NCBI RefSeq assembly: GCF_008705135.1
Contig: NZ_CP023694.1
Span: 2,356,001-2,420,000, forward strand
Direction: 5' to 3'
DNA length: 64,000 nt
Source: Streptomyces coeruleorubidus
GTDB lineage: Bacteria > Actinomycetota > Actinomycetes > Streptomycetales > Streptomycetaceae
Shown: positions 7,096 to 16,129 of the stretch, piece after piece
How the letters are laid out: each line of letters opens with the position of its first letter
Position numbering within the stretch: the stretch's first letter is position 1
Program-made: the position numbers and the translations under genes
The notes under the pieces: model-generated
What the model was told of the DNA's origin: nothing
The model's database searches: none
The model's input: only the letters and a program-made list of their open reading frames with translations

Positions 7096-9183
7096 GTGAG
7101 CACCAAGCCGACCACAACAGACCTCGAGTGGACCGAGTTGGACCAGCGGGCCGTCGACACCGCGCGTGTCCTGGCCGCCGATGCCGTACAGAAGGTCGGT
7201 AACGGCCATCCGGGTACGGCGATGAGTCTCGCGCCTGCCGCCTACACCCTCTTCCAGAAGGTGATGCGGCACGACCCGGCGGACGCCGACTGGGTCGGGC
7301 GGGACCGCTTCGTGCTGTCCGCCGGCCACTCGTCCCTGACCCTCTACACCCAGCTGTACCTGGCCGGTTTCGGCCTGGAGCTGGACGATCTGAAGTCCTT
7401 CCGCACCTGGGGCTCGAAGACGCCGGGTCACCCCGAGTACGGGCACACGACCGGTGTGGAGACGACGACCGGCCCGCTCGGGCAGGGTGTCGCCAACGCG
7501 GTGGGCATGGCGATGGCCGCCCGCTACGAGCGCGGTCTGTTCGACCCGGAGGCCCCCGAGGGCGAGTCCCCCTTCGACCACTTCATCTACTGCATCGCCG
7601 GTGACGGCTGCCTCCAGGAGGGCATCTCCGCCGAGGCCTCGTCGCTGGCGGGCCACCAGAAGCTCGGCAACCTGATCCTGCTGTGGGACGACAACCACAT
7701 CTCGATCGAGGGCGACACCGAGACGGCCGTCTCCGAGGACACCGCCAAGCGGTACGAGGCCTACGGCTGGCACGTGCAGCGGGTGGAGCCGCAGGAGAAC
7801 GGCGACCTGGACCCGGCCGCGATCTTCGAGGCGGTCCAGAAGGCCAAGGCCGTCACGGACAGGCCGTCGTTCATCGCGATGCGCTCGGTCATCGCCTGGC
7901 CGGCCCCGAACGCGCAGAACACCGAGGCCGCCCACGGCTCGGCACTGGGCGAGGACGAGGTCGCCGCGACCAAGCGGGTCCTGGGCTTCGACCCGGAGCA
8001 GAGCTTCGAGGTCGCCGACGAGGTCATCACGCACACCCGCAAGGCGCTGGAGCGGGGCCAGGCGGCCCGCGCGGTGTGGGAGAAGGCGTACCAGCAGTGG
8101 CGGGACAACAACCCCGAGCGCGCCGCCGAGTACGACCGGGTCGCCAAGGGTGAGCTGCCCACCGGCTGGGAGGAGAAGATCCCGGTCTTCGAGGTCGGCA
8201 AGGGCGTGGCCACGCGTGCCGCCTCCGGCAAGGTCCTCCAGGCCCTCGGCGCGGTCGTTCCCGAGCTGTGGGGCGGCTCGGCCGACCTGGCCGGCTCCAA
8301 CAACACCACGATCGACAAGACCAGCTCCTTCCTCCCGGCGGACAACCCGCTGCCGGAGGCGGACCCGTACGGCCGCACGATCCACTTCGGTATCCGCGAG
8401 CACGCGATGGCCGCCGAGATGAACGGCATCGCGCTGCACGGCAACACCCGGATCTACGGCGGCACGTTCCTGGTCTTCTCCGACTACATGCGCAACGCGG
8501 TGCGGCTGTCGGCGCTGATGCACCTGCCGGTGACGTACGTGTGGACGCACGACTCCATCGGCCTGGGCGAGGACGGCCCGACCCACCAGCCGGTCGAGCA
8601 CCTGGCCGCGCTGCGCGCCATCCCGGGCCTGAACATCGTGCGCCCGGCGGACGCCAACGAGACGGCCATCGCCTGGCGCGAGATCCTGGGGCGCTGGACG
8701 AAGGAGTTCGGCAAGGGCCAGCCGCACGGTCTGGCGCTGACCCGTCAGGGTGTGCCGACCTACGAGCCCAACGACGATGCCGCCAAGGGCGGTTACGTCC
8801 TGTTCGAGGCCGACGGCGGCGAGCCCGAGGTCATCCTGATCGCCACCGGCTCCGAGGTGCACGTCGCCGTCGAGGCGCGCGAGCAGCTCCAGGGCGCCGG
8901 CGTGCCCACCCGCGTGGTGTCCATGCCGTCGGTCGAGTGGTTCGAGCAGCAGGACCAGGGGTACCGGGACAGCGTCCTGCCGCCGTCCGTCCGGGCCCGT
9001 GTCGCGGTGGAGGCCGGTATCGGTCTCACCTGGCACAAGTACGTGGGCGACGCCGGCCGCATCGTTTCCCTGGAGCACTTCGGTGCTTCGGCCGACGGCA
9101 AGGTCCTCTTCCGCGAGTTCGGCTTCACTCCCGAGAACGTGGCCGCCGCCGCGCGGGAATCGATCGCCGCAGCTCAGCGCTGA
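7096..9183 (+). CDS. tkt: Transketolase
   Basis: A 695-residue thiamine-diphosphate enzyme of the non-oxidative pentose-phosphate pathway that transfers two-carbon units between sugar phosphates. Features are the N-terminal block [19 protein letters not shown], the TPP/metal motif [20 protein letters not shown] continuing to DDNHIS, a central substrate block [11 protein letters not shown], and the C-terminal pyrimidine domain with [19 protein letters not shown] and [17 protein letters not shown]. The length fits the family. It is the first gene of a tkt-tal-zwf-opcA-pgl operon transcribed in one direction with short gaps or overlaps. GTG 7096 follows a purine-rich ribosome-binding site at a rather long distance of about 12 nt. 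Confidence 0.97.
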   Translation: MSTKPTTTDLEWTELDQRAVDTARVLAADAVQKVGNGHPGTAMSLAPAAYTLFQKVMRHDPADADWVGRDRFVLSAGHSSLTLYTQLYLAGFGLELDDLKSFRTWGSKTPGHPEYGHTTGVETTTGPLGQGVANAVGMAMAARYERGLFDPEAPEGESPFDHFIYCIAGDGCLQEGISAEASSLAGHQKLGNLILLWDDNHISIEGDTETAVSEDTAKRYEAYGWHVQRVEPQENGDLDPAAIFEAVQKAKAVTDRPSFIAMRSVIAWPAPNAQNTEAAHGSALGEDEVAATKRVLGFDPEQSFEVADEVITHTRKALERGQAARAVWEKAYQQWRDNNPERAAEYDRVAKGELPTGWEEKIPVFEVGKGVATRAASGKVLQALGAVVPELWGGSADLAGSNNTTIDKTSSFLPADNPLPEADPYGRTIHFGIREHAMAAEMNGIALHGNTRIYGGTFLVFSDYMRNAVRLSALMHLPVTYVWTHDSIGLGEDGPTHQPVEHLAALRAIPGLNIVRPADANETAIAWREILGRWTKEFGKGQPHGLALTRQGVPTYEPNDDAAKGGYVLFEADGGEPEVILIATGSEVHVAVEAREQLQGAGVPTRVVSMPSVEWFEQQDQGYRDSVLPPSVRARVAVEAGIGLTWHKYVGDAGRIVSLEHFGASADGKVLFREFGFTPENVAAAARESIAAAQR

Positions 9184-9217
9184 CGCTTATATACGACACG
9201 TAGGAGATGGAATTTCC

Positions 9218-10336
9218 ATGACAGACGCACTCAAGCGCCTCTCCGAGGAAGGCGTGGCGATCTGGCTGGACGACCTGTCGCGCAAGCGGATCACGTCCGG
9301 CAACCTCGCCGAGCTGATCGACCAGCAGCACGTCGTGGGCGTCACCACCAACCCGTCGATCTTCCAGAAGGCGATCTCGCAGGGCGACGGCTACGACACG
9401 CAGCTGACCGATCTCGCCGCCCGCAAGGTCACCGTCGAAGAGGCCATCCGCATGATCACGACGGCGGACGTCCGCGACGCCGCCGACATCCTGCGCCCGG
9501 TCTTCGACGCCACCGGTGGCCAGGACGGCCGGGTCTCGATCGAGGTCGACCCGCGCCTGGCGCACAACACGCGGGCGACGGTCGCCGAGGCCAAGCAGCT
9601 CGCCTGGCTGGTGGACCGGCCCAACACGCTCATCAAGATCCCGGCGACCGAGGCGGGCATCCCGGCCATCGCCGAGACCATCGGCCTGGGCATCAGCGTC
9701 AACGTCACGCTGATCTTCTCGCTGGAGCGCTACCGCCTGGTCATGGACGCGTTCCTGACCGGCCTGGAGAAGGCCAAGGAGCGCGGCCTGGACCTGTCGC
9801 AGATCCACTCCGTGGCGTCGTTCTTCGTCTCCCGCGTGGACACCGAGATCGACAAGCGGATCGACGCGCTGGGCACCGACGAGGCCAAGGCGGCGCGCGG
9901 CAAGGCCGGCGTCGCGAACGCCCGTCTGGCCTACCAGGCGTACGAGGAGGTCTTCTCCTCGGACCGCTGGAACGCCCTGGAGAAGGCGGGCGCCAACAAG
10001 CAGCGTCCGCTGTGGGCGTCCACCGGTGTCAAGGACAAGGCGTACAAGCCCACCCTGTACGTCGACGAACTGGTGGCCCCGAACACGGTGAACACCATGC
10101 CGGAGGCGACCCTGTTCGCCACCGAGGAGCAGGGCGAGATCCGCGGCAACGCCGTCGCCGGCACGTACGAGCAGGCCCGCGCCGACCTCGACGCGGTCGA
10201 GAGGCTCGGGATCAAGTACGACGACGTGGTCCAGCTGCTGGAGGAGGAGGGCGTCGAGAAGTTCGAGGCGTCCTGGACCGACCTGCTGAAGTCGACCGAG
10301 GCCGAGCTTCAGCGCCTCGCCCCCTCGGAGGGCTGA
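9218..10336 (+). CDS. tal: Transaldolase
   Basis: A 372-residue transaldolase that moves a dihydroxyacetone unit between sedoheptulose 7-phosphate and glyceraldehyde 3-phosphate. [14 protein letters not shown] near the N-terminus and the Schiff-base lysine in [16 protein letters not shown] are diagnostic; [17 protein letters not shown] and [12 protein letters not shown] are further family blocks. ATG 9218 has TAGGAGATGG upstream. It lies 34 bp after tkt and 4 bp before zwf, in the pentose-phosphate operon. Confidence 0.97.
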   Translation: MTDALKRLSEEGVAIWLDDLSRKRITSGNLAELIDQQHVVGVTTNPSIFQKAISQGDGYDTQLTDLAARKVTVEEAIRMITTADVRDAADILRPVFDATGGQDGRVSIEVDPRLAHNTRATVAEAKQLAWLVDRPNTLIKIPATEAGIPAIAETIGLGISVNVTLIFSLERYRLVMDAFLTGLEKAKERGLDLSQIHSVASFFVSRVDTEIDKRIDALGTDEAKAARGKAGVANARLAYQAYEEVFSSDRWNALEKAGANKQRPLWASTGVKDKAYKPTLYVDELVAPNTVNTMPEATLFATEEQGEIRGNAVAGTYEQARADLDAVERLGIKYDDVVQLLEEEGVEKFEASWTDLLKSTEAELQRLAPSEG

Positions 10337-10340
10337 ACAG

Positions 10341-11864
10341 GTGTCGAGCAGCAACCCGCTGCGTGACCCCGCGGACCGACGGCTCCCGCGTATCGCGGGG
10401 CCGTCGGGCCTGGTCATCTTCGGCGTCACGGGCGACCTGTCCCGGAAGAAGCTCATGCCCGCCGTGTACGACCTCGCCAACCGGGGTCTGCTGCCGCCGG
10501 GCTTCTCACTGGTGGGCTTCGCCCGCCGCGAGTGGGCGCACGAGGACTTCGCACAGGAGGTCCACGACGCGGTCAAGGAACACGCCCGCACGCCCTTCCG
10601 CGAGGAGGTCTGGCAGCAGCTCATCCAGGGCATGCGCTTCGTGCAGGGCACGTTCGACGACGACGACGCGTTCGAGCGCCTGCGCTCCACGATCGAGGAG
10701 CTGGACAAGGCACAGGGCACGGGCGGCAACTTCGCCTTCTACCTGTCCGTGCCGCCGAAGTCCTTCCCGGTGGTCATCCAGCAGCTCAAGAAGCACGGGC
10801 TGGCCGACCAGAAGGGCGGCTCCTGGCGGCGCGCGGTCATCGAGAAGCCGTTCGGGCACGACCTGAAGTCGGCCGAGGAGCTCAACAAGGTCGTCCACGA
10901 GGTCTTCGCCCCGGACCAGGTCTTCCGCATCGACCACTACCTGGGCAAGGAGACCGTCCAGAACATCCTGGCCCTGCGCTTCGCCAACACGATGTTCGAG
11001 CCGATCTGGAACCGGTCCCTCGTGGACCACGTGCAGATCACGATGGCCGAGGACATCGGCATCGGCGGCCGGGCCGGGTACTACGACGGCATCGGCGCCG
11101 CCCGTGACGTCATCCAGAACCACCTGCTCCAGCTCCTGGCACTCACCGCCATGGAGGAGCCCGCCTCCTTCGACGCGGACGCGCTGGCCGCCGAGAAGAC
11201 CAAGGTGCTCGGCGCGGTGAAGCTGCCCAAGGACATGGGACGGGACACCGTGCGCGGCCAGTACGCGGCCGGGTGGCAGGGCGGCACGAAGGTGCGCGGC
11301 TATCTGGAGGAGGACGGCATCAACGCCTCCTCGAAGACCGACACCTACGCCGCCATCAAGCTGGAGATCGACAACCGTCGCTGGGCGGGCGTCCCCTTCT
11401 ACCTGCGCACCGGCAAGCGCCTGGGCCGCCGCGTCACGGAGATCGCGGTCGTCTTCCAGCGGGCCCCGCACTCCCCCTTCGACACGACGGCCACCGAGGA
11501 ACTGGGATCCAACGCGATCGTCATCCGCGTCCAGCCGGACGAGGGCGTCACGGTCCGCTTCGGCTCGAAGGTCCCCGGCACGTCGATGGAGATCCGCGAC
11601 GTGTCGATGGACTTCGCGTACGGCGAGTCCTTCACGGAGTCCAGCCCGGAGGCGTACGAGCGTCTCATCCTGGACGTCCTCCTCGGAGACTCGAACCTCT
11701 TCCCGCGTACCGAGGAGGTCGAGCTGTCCTGGAAGATCCTCGACCCGATCGAGGAGTACTGGGACACCAACGGCAAACCCGCCCAGTACCCGGCCGGTAC
11801 CTGGGGGCCCGTCGAGGCGGACGAAATGCTCGAGCAACACGGACGGAGCTGGCGCCGGCCATGA
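10341..11864 (+). CDS. zwf: Glucose-6-phosphate 1-dehydrogenase
   Basis: A 507-residue enzyme that oxidises glucose 6-phosphate to 6-phosphogluconolactone, the NADPH-forming entry to the pentose-phosphate pathway. The dinucleotide-binding motif GVTGDLSRKKLMPAVYDL lies near residue 30, and the active-site signature RIDHYLGKETVQN is intact. EKPFGHDLKSA and the C-terminal block ERLILDVLLGDSNLF are further family marks. The GTG start follows GGAGGG at 10327-10332, and the stop overlaps ATG of opcA. Actinobacterial Zwf needs OpcA for full activity, which fits this coupling. Confidence 0.97.
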   Translation: MSSSNPLRDPADRRLPRIAGPSGLVIFGVTGDLSRKKLMPAVYDLANRGLLPPGFSLVGFARREWAHEDFAQEVHDAVKEHARTPFREEVWQQLIQGMRFVQGTFDDDDAFERLRSTIEELDKAQGTGGNFAFYLSVPPKSFPVVIQQLKKHGLADQKGGSWRRAVIEKPFGHDLKSAEELNKVVHEVFAPDQVFRIDHYLGKETVQNILALRFANTMFEPIWNRSLVDHVQITMAEDIGIGGRAGYYDGIGAARDVIQNHLLQLLALTAMEEPASFDADALAAEKTKVLGAVKLPKDMGRDTVRGQYAAGWQGGTKVRGYLEEDGINASSKTDTYAAIKLEIDNRRWAGVPFYLRTGKRLGRRVTEIAVVFQRAPHSPFDTTATEELGSNAIVIRVQPDEGVTVRFGSKVPGTSMEIRDVSMDFAYGESFTESSPEAYERLILDVLLGDSNLFPRTEEVELSWKILDPIEEYWDTNGKPAQYPAGTWGPVEADEMLEQHGRSWRRP

Positions 11865-12997
11865 AGATAGACCTCACGGACACCACGGCCAGCAAGATCA
11901 ACAAGGCGCTGGTGCAGGGCCGCCGGGCGATCGGCACCCCGGCGGTCGGGATGGTGCTCACGCTGGTCATCGTGACCGACGAGGAGAACGCCTACGACGC
12001 GCTGAAGGCCGCGAGCGACGCCTCACACGAGCATCCCTCGCGCACGCTCGTGGTCATCAGGCGCGTCTCCCGCTCGCCCCGCGACCGTACGCAGTCCCGC
12101 CTGGACGCGGAGGTCCGGGTCGGCGCGGAGGCCGGGACCGGAGAGACGGTGGTGCTCCGGCTGTACGGCGAGGTCGCCGATCACGCCCAGTCGGTGGTGC
12201 TGCCGCTGCTGCTGCCGGACGCCCCGGTGGTGGTGTGGTGGCCGGTGAGCGCTCCGCTCGACCCGGCGAAGGACCCCCTGGGTGCCCTCGCCCAGCGCCG
12301 CGTCACCGACACCTACGCCTCCGAGCAGCCGGTGCGGGACCTGGCCACCCGCTCCGGGACCTACACCCCCGGCGACACGGACCTGTCCTGGACCCGCATC
12401 ACGCCCTGGCGCTCCATGCTGGCGGCGGCCCTCGACCAGGTCACCTGCGAGGTCAGGGCCGTCGAGGTGGAGGGCGAGGAGTTCAACCCGAGCTGCGAGC
12501 TGCTGGCGATGTGGCTCGCGGACCGGCTGGACGTCCCGGTGAAGCGCTCGCTGTCCGGCGGCCCCGGTCTGACGGCGGTCCGCATGGACACCAGCTGCGG
12601 CGCGATCACCCTGGACCGTGCCGACGGATCGCTCGCGACCCTCTCCATCGAGGGCCAGCCGGCCCGCGGGGTGGCGCTCAAGCGCCGGGAGACGGCCGAG
12701 CTGATCGCGGAGGAGCTGCGGCGGCTGGACCCGGACGACACGTACGCGTCGGCGCTGCGGTACGGGGTGGACCGGCTGAAGGCGTCCTGGCCGGCTCCGG
12801 CGAAGGAAGAGCCGGTGGCCGAAAAGGAAGAGCCGGTGGCCAAAGGGGAGCCCAAAAGTGACGGCCGGGGGCGGCTCGCCCTCCCCGCTCCCGTCGAAAC
12901 GGCTGCGAAAGCTCCCGCTGCGGAAGCGACGGCGCAGGCACCGGTGAAGCAGGAACCGCCCAGGTTGGAACCGGTAAGGAAGGCACCGACGAAGTGA
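11861..12997 (+). CDS. opcA: Glucose-6-phosphate dehydrogenase assembly protein OpcA
   Basis: A 378-residue cytoplasmic protein that assists assembly or redox activation of Zwf in actinobacteria and cyanobacteria. It carries the OpcA blocks TLVVIRRVSRSPRDRT, VVLPLLLPDAPVVVWWP and DLSWTRITPWRSMLAAALDQ. Residues 1-300 or so look like the family core. The last 70 or so form a low-complexity tail rich in Pro, Ala, Glu and Lys (KEEPVAEKEEPVAKGEPK), probably disordered. The gene overlaps both neighbours: ATGA with zwf and GTGA with pgl. Confidence 0.95.
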   Translation: MKIDLTDTTASKINKALVQGRRAIGTPAVGMVLTLVIVTDEENAYDALKAASDASHEHPSRTLVVIRRVSRSPRDRTQSRLDAEVRVGAEAGTGETVVLRLYGEVADHAQSVVLPLLLPDAPVVVWWPVSAPLDPAKDPLGALAQRRVTDTYASEQPVRDLATRSGTYTPGDTDLSWTRITPWRSMLAAALDQVTCEVRAVEVEGEEFNPSCELLAMWLADRLDVPVKRSLSGGPGLTAVRMDTSCGAITLDRADGSLATLSIEGQPARGVALKRRETAELIAEELRRLDPDDTYASALRYGVDRLKASWPAPAKEEPVAEKEEPVAKGEPKSDGRGRLALPAPVETAAKAPAAEATAQAPVKQEPPRLEPVRKAPTK

Positions 12998-13779
12998 GTA
13001 CGGCACCGCAGCTGGTCGTCCACCGCGACAAGGAGCTGATGGCCCAGGCCGCGGCGGCCCGGCTGATCACCAGGGTCGTGGACGCGCAGGCCTCCCGGGG
13101 CTCGGCGTCCGTGGTCCTGACGGGCGGCCGCAACGGCAACGGCCTGCTGGCCGCCCTGGCCGCGGCGCCCGCCCGGGACGCGATCGACTGGAGCCGGCTC
13201 GACCTCTGGTGGGGTGACGAGCGGTTCCTGCCCGAGGGCGACCCCGAGCGCAACGTCACGCAGGCGCGTCAGGCACTGCTGGACTCGGTGCCGCTCGATC
13301 CGAAACGGGTGCACGCGATGCCCGCGTCGGACGGCCCCTACGGCACCGACGTGGACGCGGCGGCGGCCGCGTACGCGGAGGAACTGGCGCGTGCGGCGGG
13401 CCCGGAGAACCACGGGCCTGTCCCCACGTTCGACGTGCTGATGCTGGGCGTCGGGCCGGACACGCATGTGGCGTCGCTCTTCCCGGAACTCCCGGCCGTG
13501 CGGGAACTCGACCGTACGGTCGTCGGTGTCCACGGCGCGCCGAAGCCGCCGCCGACCCGGGTGACGCTGACGTTGCCGGCGATTCGGGCGGCGCGGGAGG
13601 TGTGGCTCCTGGCCGCGGGCGAGGACAAGGCCCAGGCCGCGGCGATCGCGCTCTCGGGAGCCGGGGAGATCCAGGCGCCGGCGGCCGGGGCGTACGGCCG
13701 CAGTCGGACACTGTGGCTGCTGGACGCGGCGGCGGCTTCGCAACTGCCGCGTTCCTTGTACCCGCCGGCTTCGGCTTAG
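12994..13779 (+). CDS. pgl: 6-Phosphogluconolactonase
   Basis: A 261-residue enzyme of the glucosamine-6-phosphate isomerase fold that hydrolyses 6-phosphogluconolactone, the product of Zwf. Family motifs are VVLTGGRNGNGLL, DLWWGDERFLPEGDPERN, the HAMPASDGPYGTDVDAA region and the catalytic-region histidine in GVGPDTHVASLFP. The GTG start overlaps the opcA stop. It is the last gene of the pentose-phosphate operon, followed by a large bidirectional terminator-like repeat. Confidence 0.95.
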   Translation: MSTAPQLVVHRDKELMAQAAAARLITRVVDAQASRGSASVVLTGGRNGNGLLAALAAAPARDAIDWSRLDLWWGDERFLPEGDPERNVTQARQALLDSVPLDPKRVHAMPASDGPYGTDVDAAAAAYAEELARAAGPENHGPVPTFDVLMLGVGPDTHVASLFPELPAVRELDRTVVGVHGAPKPPPTRVTLTLPAIRAAREVWLLAAGEDKAQAAAIALSGAGEIQAPAAGAYGRSRTLWLLDAAAASQLPRSLYPPASA

Positions 13780-13783
13780 GCAA

Positions 13784-13902
13784 CCAGGGGGCTCCGCCCC
13801 CTGGACCCCGGGCCTTCGCCCACCCACTACCCGAAGCCCTTTCAAGGGCAGTTTCGGGTGCGGGTGGGCATAGGCGGGGGTCCAGGGGGCGGAGCCCCCT
13901 GG
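13784..13902. terminator. Large inverted repeat with nested hairpins between convergent genes
   Basis: Bases 13784-13809 and 13877-13902 are exact inverted repeats of 26 bp. Each arm is itself a hairpin (CCAGGGGG and CCCCCTGG around a 5-nt loop). A smaller nested inverted repeat occurs between them (CCACCCA...GGGTGGG). It separates pgl (plus) from the sugar permease gene (minus) and looks like a bidirectional terminator. From memory, the GGGGGCTCCGCCCCC core is a common Streptomyces intergenic element. Confidence 0.7.
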
Positions 13903-13919
13903 TCGTGCATCGGCAGTGC

Positions 13920-14759
13920 TTACTTCACCGACCCGGCCATGACCCCCTGCACAAAGTGCCTCTGGAACGCGAAGAACACGACGACAGGCACGACCAGGGA
14001 CACGAACGCCCCGGGCGCCAGGACATCGATGTTGCTGCCGAACTGCCGTATCTGCGACTGGAGTTCCACTGTCAACGGCTGCGAGGCACTGTCCGCGAAC
14101 AGCAGCGCCACCAGCATGTCGTTCCACACCCACAGGAACTGGAAGATGGCCAGGGAGGCGATCGCCGGCCGCCCCACCGGCAGCACGAGCCGCGTGAAGA
14201 TACGCCACTCACTGCCCCCGTCCATCCGCGCGGCCTCCAGCATCTCCTTCGGAATGTCGGCGAAGTAGTTCCGCAGCAGGAACACCGCGAACGGCAGTCC
14301 GTAGGCCACGTGGAACAGCACGACACCGGGGATCGTGCCGAACAGCCCAAGCTGCCCGAAGAGTTTCGCGACCGGCAGCAGCCCGATCTGCACGGGCACC
14401 ACCAGCAGCGCGACCACGACGAGGAAGATCGTCTCCCGTCCGGGGAAGTCCAGCCACGCGAAGGCGTATCCCGCGAGCGCGGCGATCACCACGACGAGCA
14501 GCGTCGTCGGCACCGAGATCAGCACCGTGTTCCAGAACGCCTGCGTGATCCCGGCGTTCTCCAGCAGCGACGAGTAGTTGTCGAAGGACAGCTGCCCGGG
14601 ACTGGTGAACACCGTCCACCAGCCGCCCTTCGCCGTGTCCTCGGCGGACCGCAGCGAGGACAGGAACAGCCCGGCCAGCGGCGTCATCCACACCAGGCCG
14701 ACCACCACGAGGAAGGCCTGGACGACCCCGTTGCCCAACCCGCGCCGAACCGCGTTCAT
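13920..14759 (-). CDS. Carbohydrate ABC importer permease, MalG-like
   Basis: A 279-residue permease with six membrane segments and an intact EAA loop (EAARMDGGSEWRIFTRLVLP) that would dock to the shared ATPase. The ATPase is not encoded here; Streptomyces sugar importers usually share MsiK from another locus. ATG 14759 overlaps the stop of the MalF-like gene. It is the last gene of a minus-strand set in the order glucosidase, binding protein, MalF-like, MalG-like. The importer most likely takes up alpha-glucosides such as maltose, trehalose or related sugars, judging from the glucosidase. Confidence 0.92.
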   Translation of the reverse strand: MNAVRRGLGNGVVQAFLVVVGLVWMTPLAGLFLSSLRSAEDTAKGGWWTVFTSPGQLSFDNYSSLLENAGITQAFWNTVLISVPTTLLVVVIAALAGYAFAWLDFPGRETIFLVVVALLVVPVQIGLLPVAKLFGQLGLFGTIPGVVLFHVAYGLPFAVFLLRNYFADIPKEMLEAARMDGGSEWRIFTRLVLPVGRPAIASLAIFQFLWVWNDMLVALLFADSASQPLTVELQSQIRQFGSNIDVLAPGAFVSLVVPVVVFFAFQRHFVQGVMAGSVK

Positions 14760-16123
14760 CGCTGCCCCCTTCGGAAACGGCGGACGTTGAACACCATGGC
14801 CGGAACCACCAGCAGCAGGAGCAGCACACCGAGCGCGCTGCCGAGTCCCTGGTTGTTGCCGCCGCCGAACGACACCAGCCACATCTGCGTCGCGAGCACG
14901 GTCGCGTCCTCCTGCACGGGACCGGGCGCGATGATGTAGACGAGGTCGAAGACCTTCATCACGTTGATGACGAGGGTGATGAAGACGACCGTCAGCACCG
15001 GTGCCAGCAGCGGCACCGTGATCCGCCGGAAGATCTGCCACTCGTTCGCGCCGTCCATCCGCGCCGCCTCCAGCGCGTCCCGCGGCAGCGTCGACAGGCC
15101 CGCCCCGATCAGCACCATGGCGAAGCCGGTCCAGATCCACAGGTAGGCCCCGATGATCGCCGGTGTGACGAGCGCCGGTCCGAGCCAGGAGACACCCTCG
15201 TAGGGTGGGGCGAAGTTGGACGACGGCAGCTTCACCGCGTACGAGCCCGGTTGGAGTCCCTCGAAGCGGAAGGAGCCGTCGGACGCGGTGGTCGCCGTGG
15301 CGACGGCCTTGCCGTCCCGGACCGCCTCGACCTTCATCTGCGGCAGTCCGCTCTCCCGCCGGTCGACCTTGCCCTGCTCCCCTCCCCCGCCGGGCGTGAA
15401 GTCCAGGTAGACCACGCCGCGCAGTTCGTCGGGGGCGGCCTTCTTCCCCGCCGCCGCGTACGCGGGTTCGGTCCCACCGGGCAGGTCGTCGGGCAGCACC
15501 CCGACGAGGCCCAGCGCCACCGCGTCGCCCGGGGACACGCTCGTACTCGTGCGGTACGAACCGTCCTTGTCCTTCGTCAGGCCCTGCCCGTCACGCGCCC
15601 GGGCCGTCGGGTACGAGGACTCCGCCTTGAAGGCGTCGTGGACGGAGACGACAGCGGCGTTCAGGACGCCCTTGTCCGGGTCCTCGTCGTAGGCGAGCCG
15701 GAAGATGATGCCGGCGGCGAGGAAGGAGACCGCCATCGGCATGAAGAGGAGCAGCTTGAAGGCGGTGGCCCAGCGGACCTTCTCCACCAGGACGGCCAGG
15801 ATCAGCCCCAGGCCGGTGAGCAGGGCCGGGGCCACGACGACCCAGATGGCCGTGTTGCGGACGGCCGTGAGGGTCGCCGGGTCGCGGAACATCTCGGCGT
15901 AGTTCTCGCCGCCGACGAAGGTCGTCCCGGAGGCGTCGAAGAAGCTGCGGCCGACGCTGAACAGCACGGGGTAGACGACGAGCGCGCCGAGCAGCAGCAG
16001 TGCGGGCAGCACGAACAGCAGGGCGACGATCTTGCCGCGCCGCCGCAGCCGCCGGGTGCGGTCGGCGATCGTGACGGGCGGTGGCGGTGGGGGGTTCGTC
16101 TCTTTGACGAGGGTCGCTGTCAT
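14756..16123 (-). CDS. Carbohydrate ABC importer permease, MalF-like, with a large extracytoplasmic insert
   Basis: A 455-residue permease, much longer than the usual 300 or so. Core helices are at about residues 33-55, 88-112, 121-143 and 316-340, plus two after the EAA loop (EAARMDGANEWQIFRRITVP, about 351-370). Between helices 3 and 4, residues about 147-312 form a polar insert that topology places outside the membrane. Its C-terminal half (about 262-300) reads like a carboxypeptidase-regulatory or Cna-B beta-sandwich: a strand, then ATATTASDGSFRFEGLQPGS and YAVKLP. The insert could contact the binding protein or the substrate. The N-terminus has a run of six prolines. ATG 16123 lies 6 bp after the binding-protein stop. 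Confidence 0.9.
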   Translation of the reverse strand: MTATLVKETNPPPPPPVTIADRTRRLRRRGKIVALLFVLPALLLLGALVVYPVLFSVGRSFFDASGTTFVGGENYAEMFRDPATLTAVRNTAIWVVVAPALLTGLGLILAVLVEKVRWATAFKLLLFMPMAVSFLAAGIIFRLAYDEDPDKGVLNAAVVSVHDAFKAESSYPTARARDGQGLTKDKDGSYRTSTSVSPGDAVALGLVGVLPDDLPGGTEPAYAAAGKKAAPDELRGVVYLDFTPGGGGEQGKVDRRESGLPQMKVEAVRDGKAVATATTASDGSFRFEGLQPGSYAVKLPSSNFAPPYEGVSWLGPALVTPAIIGAYLWIWTGFAMVLIGAGLSTLPRDALEAARMDGANEWQIFRRITVPLLAPVLTVVFITLVINVMKVFDLVYIIAPGPVQEDATVLATQMWLVSFGGGNNQGLGSALGVLLLLLVVPAMVFNVRRFRRGQR

Positions 16124-16129
16124 GGCGGA

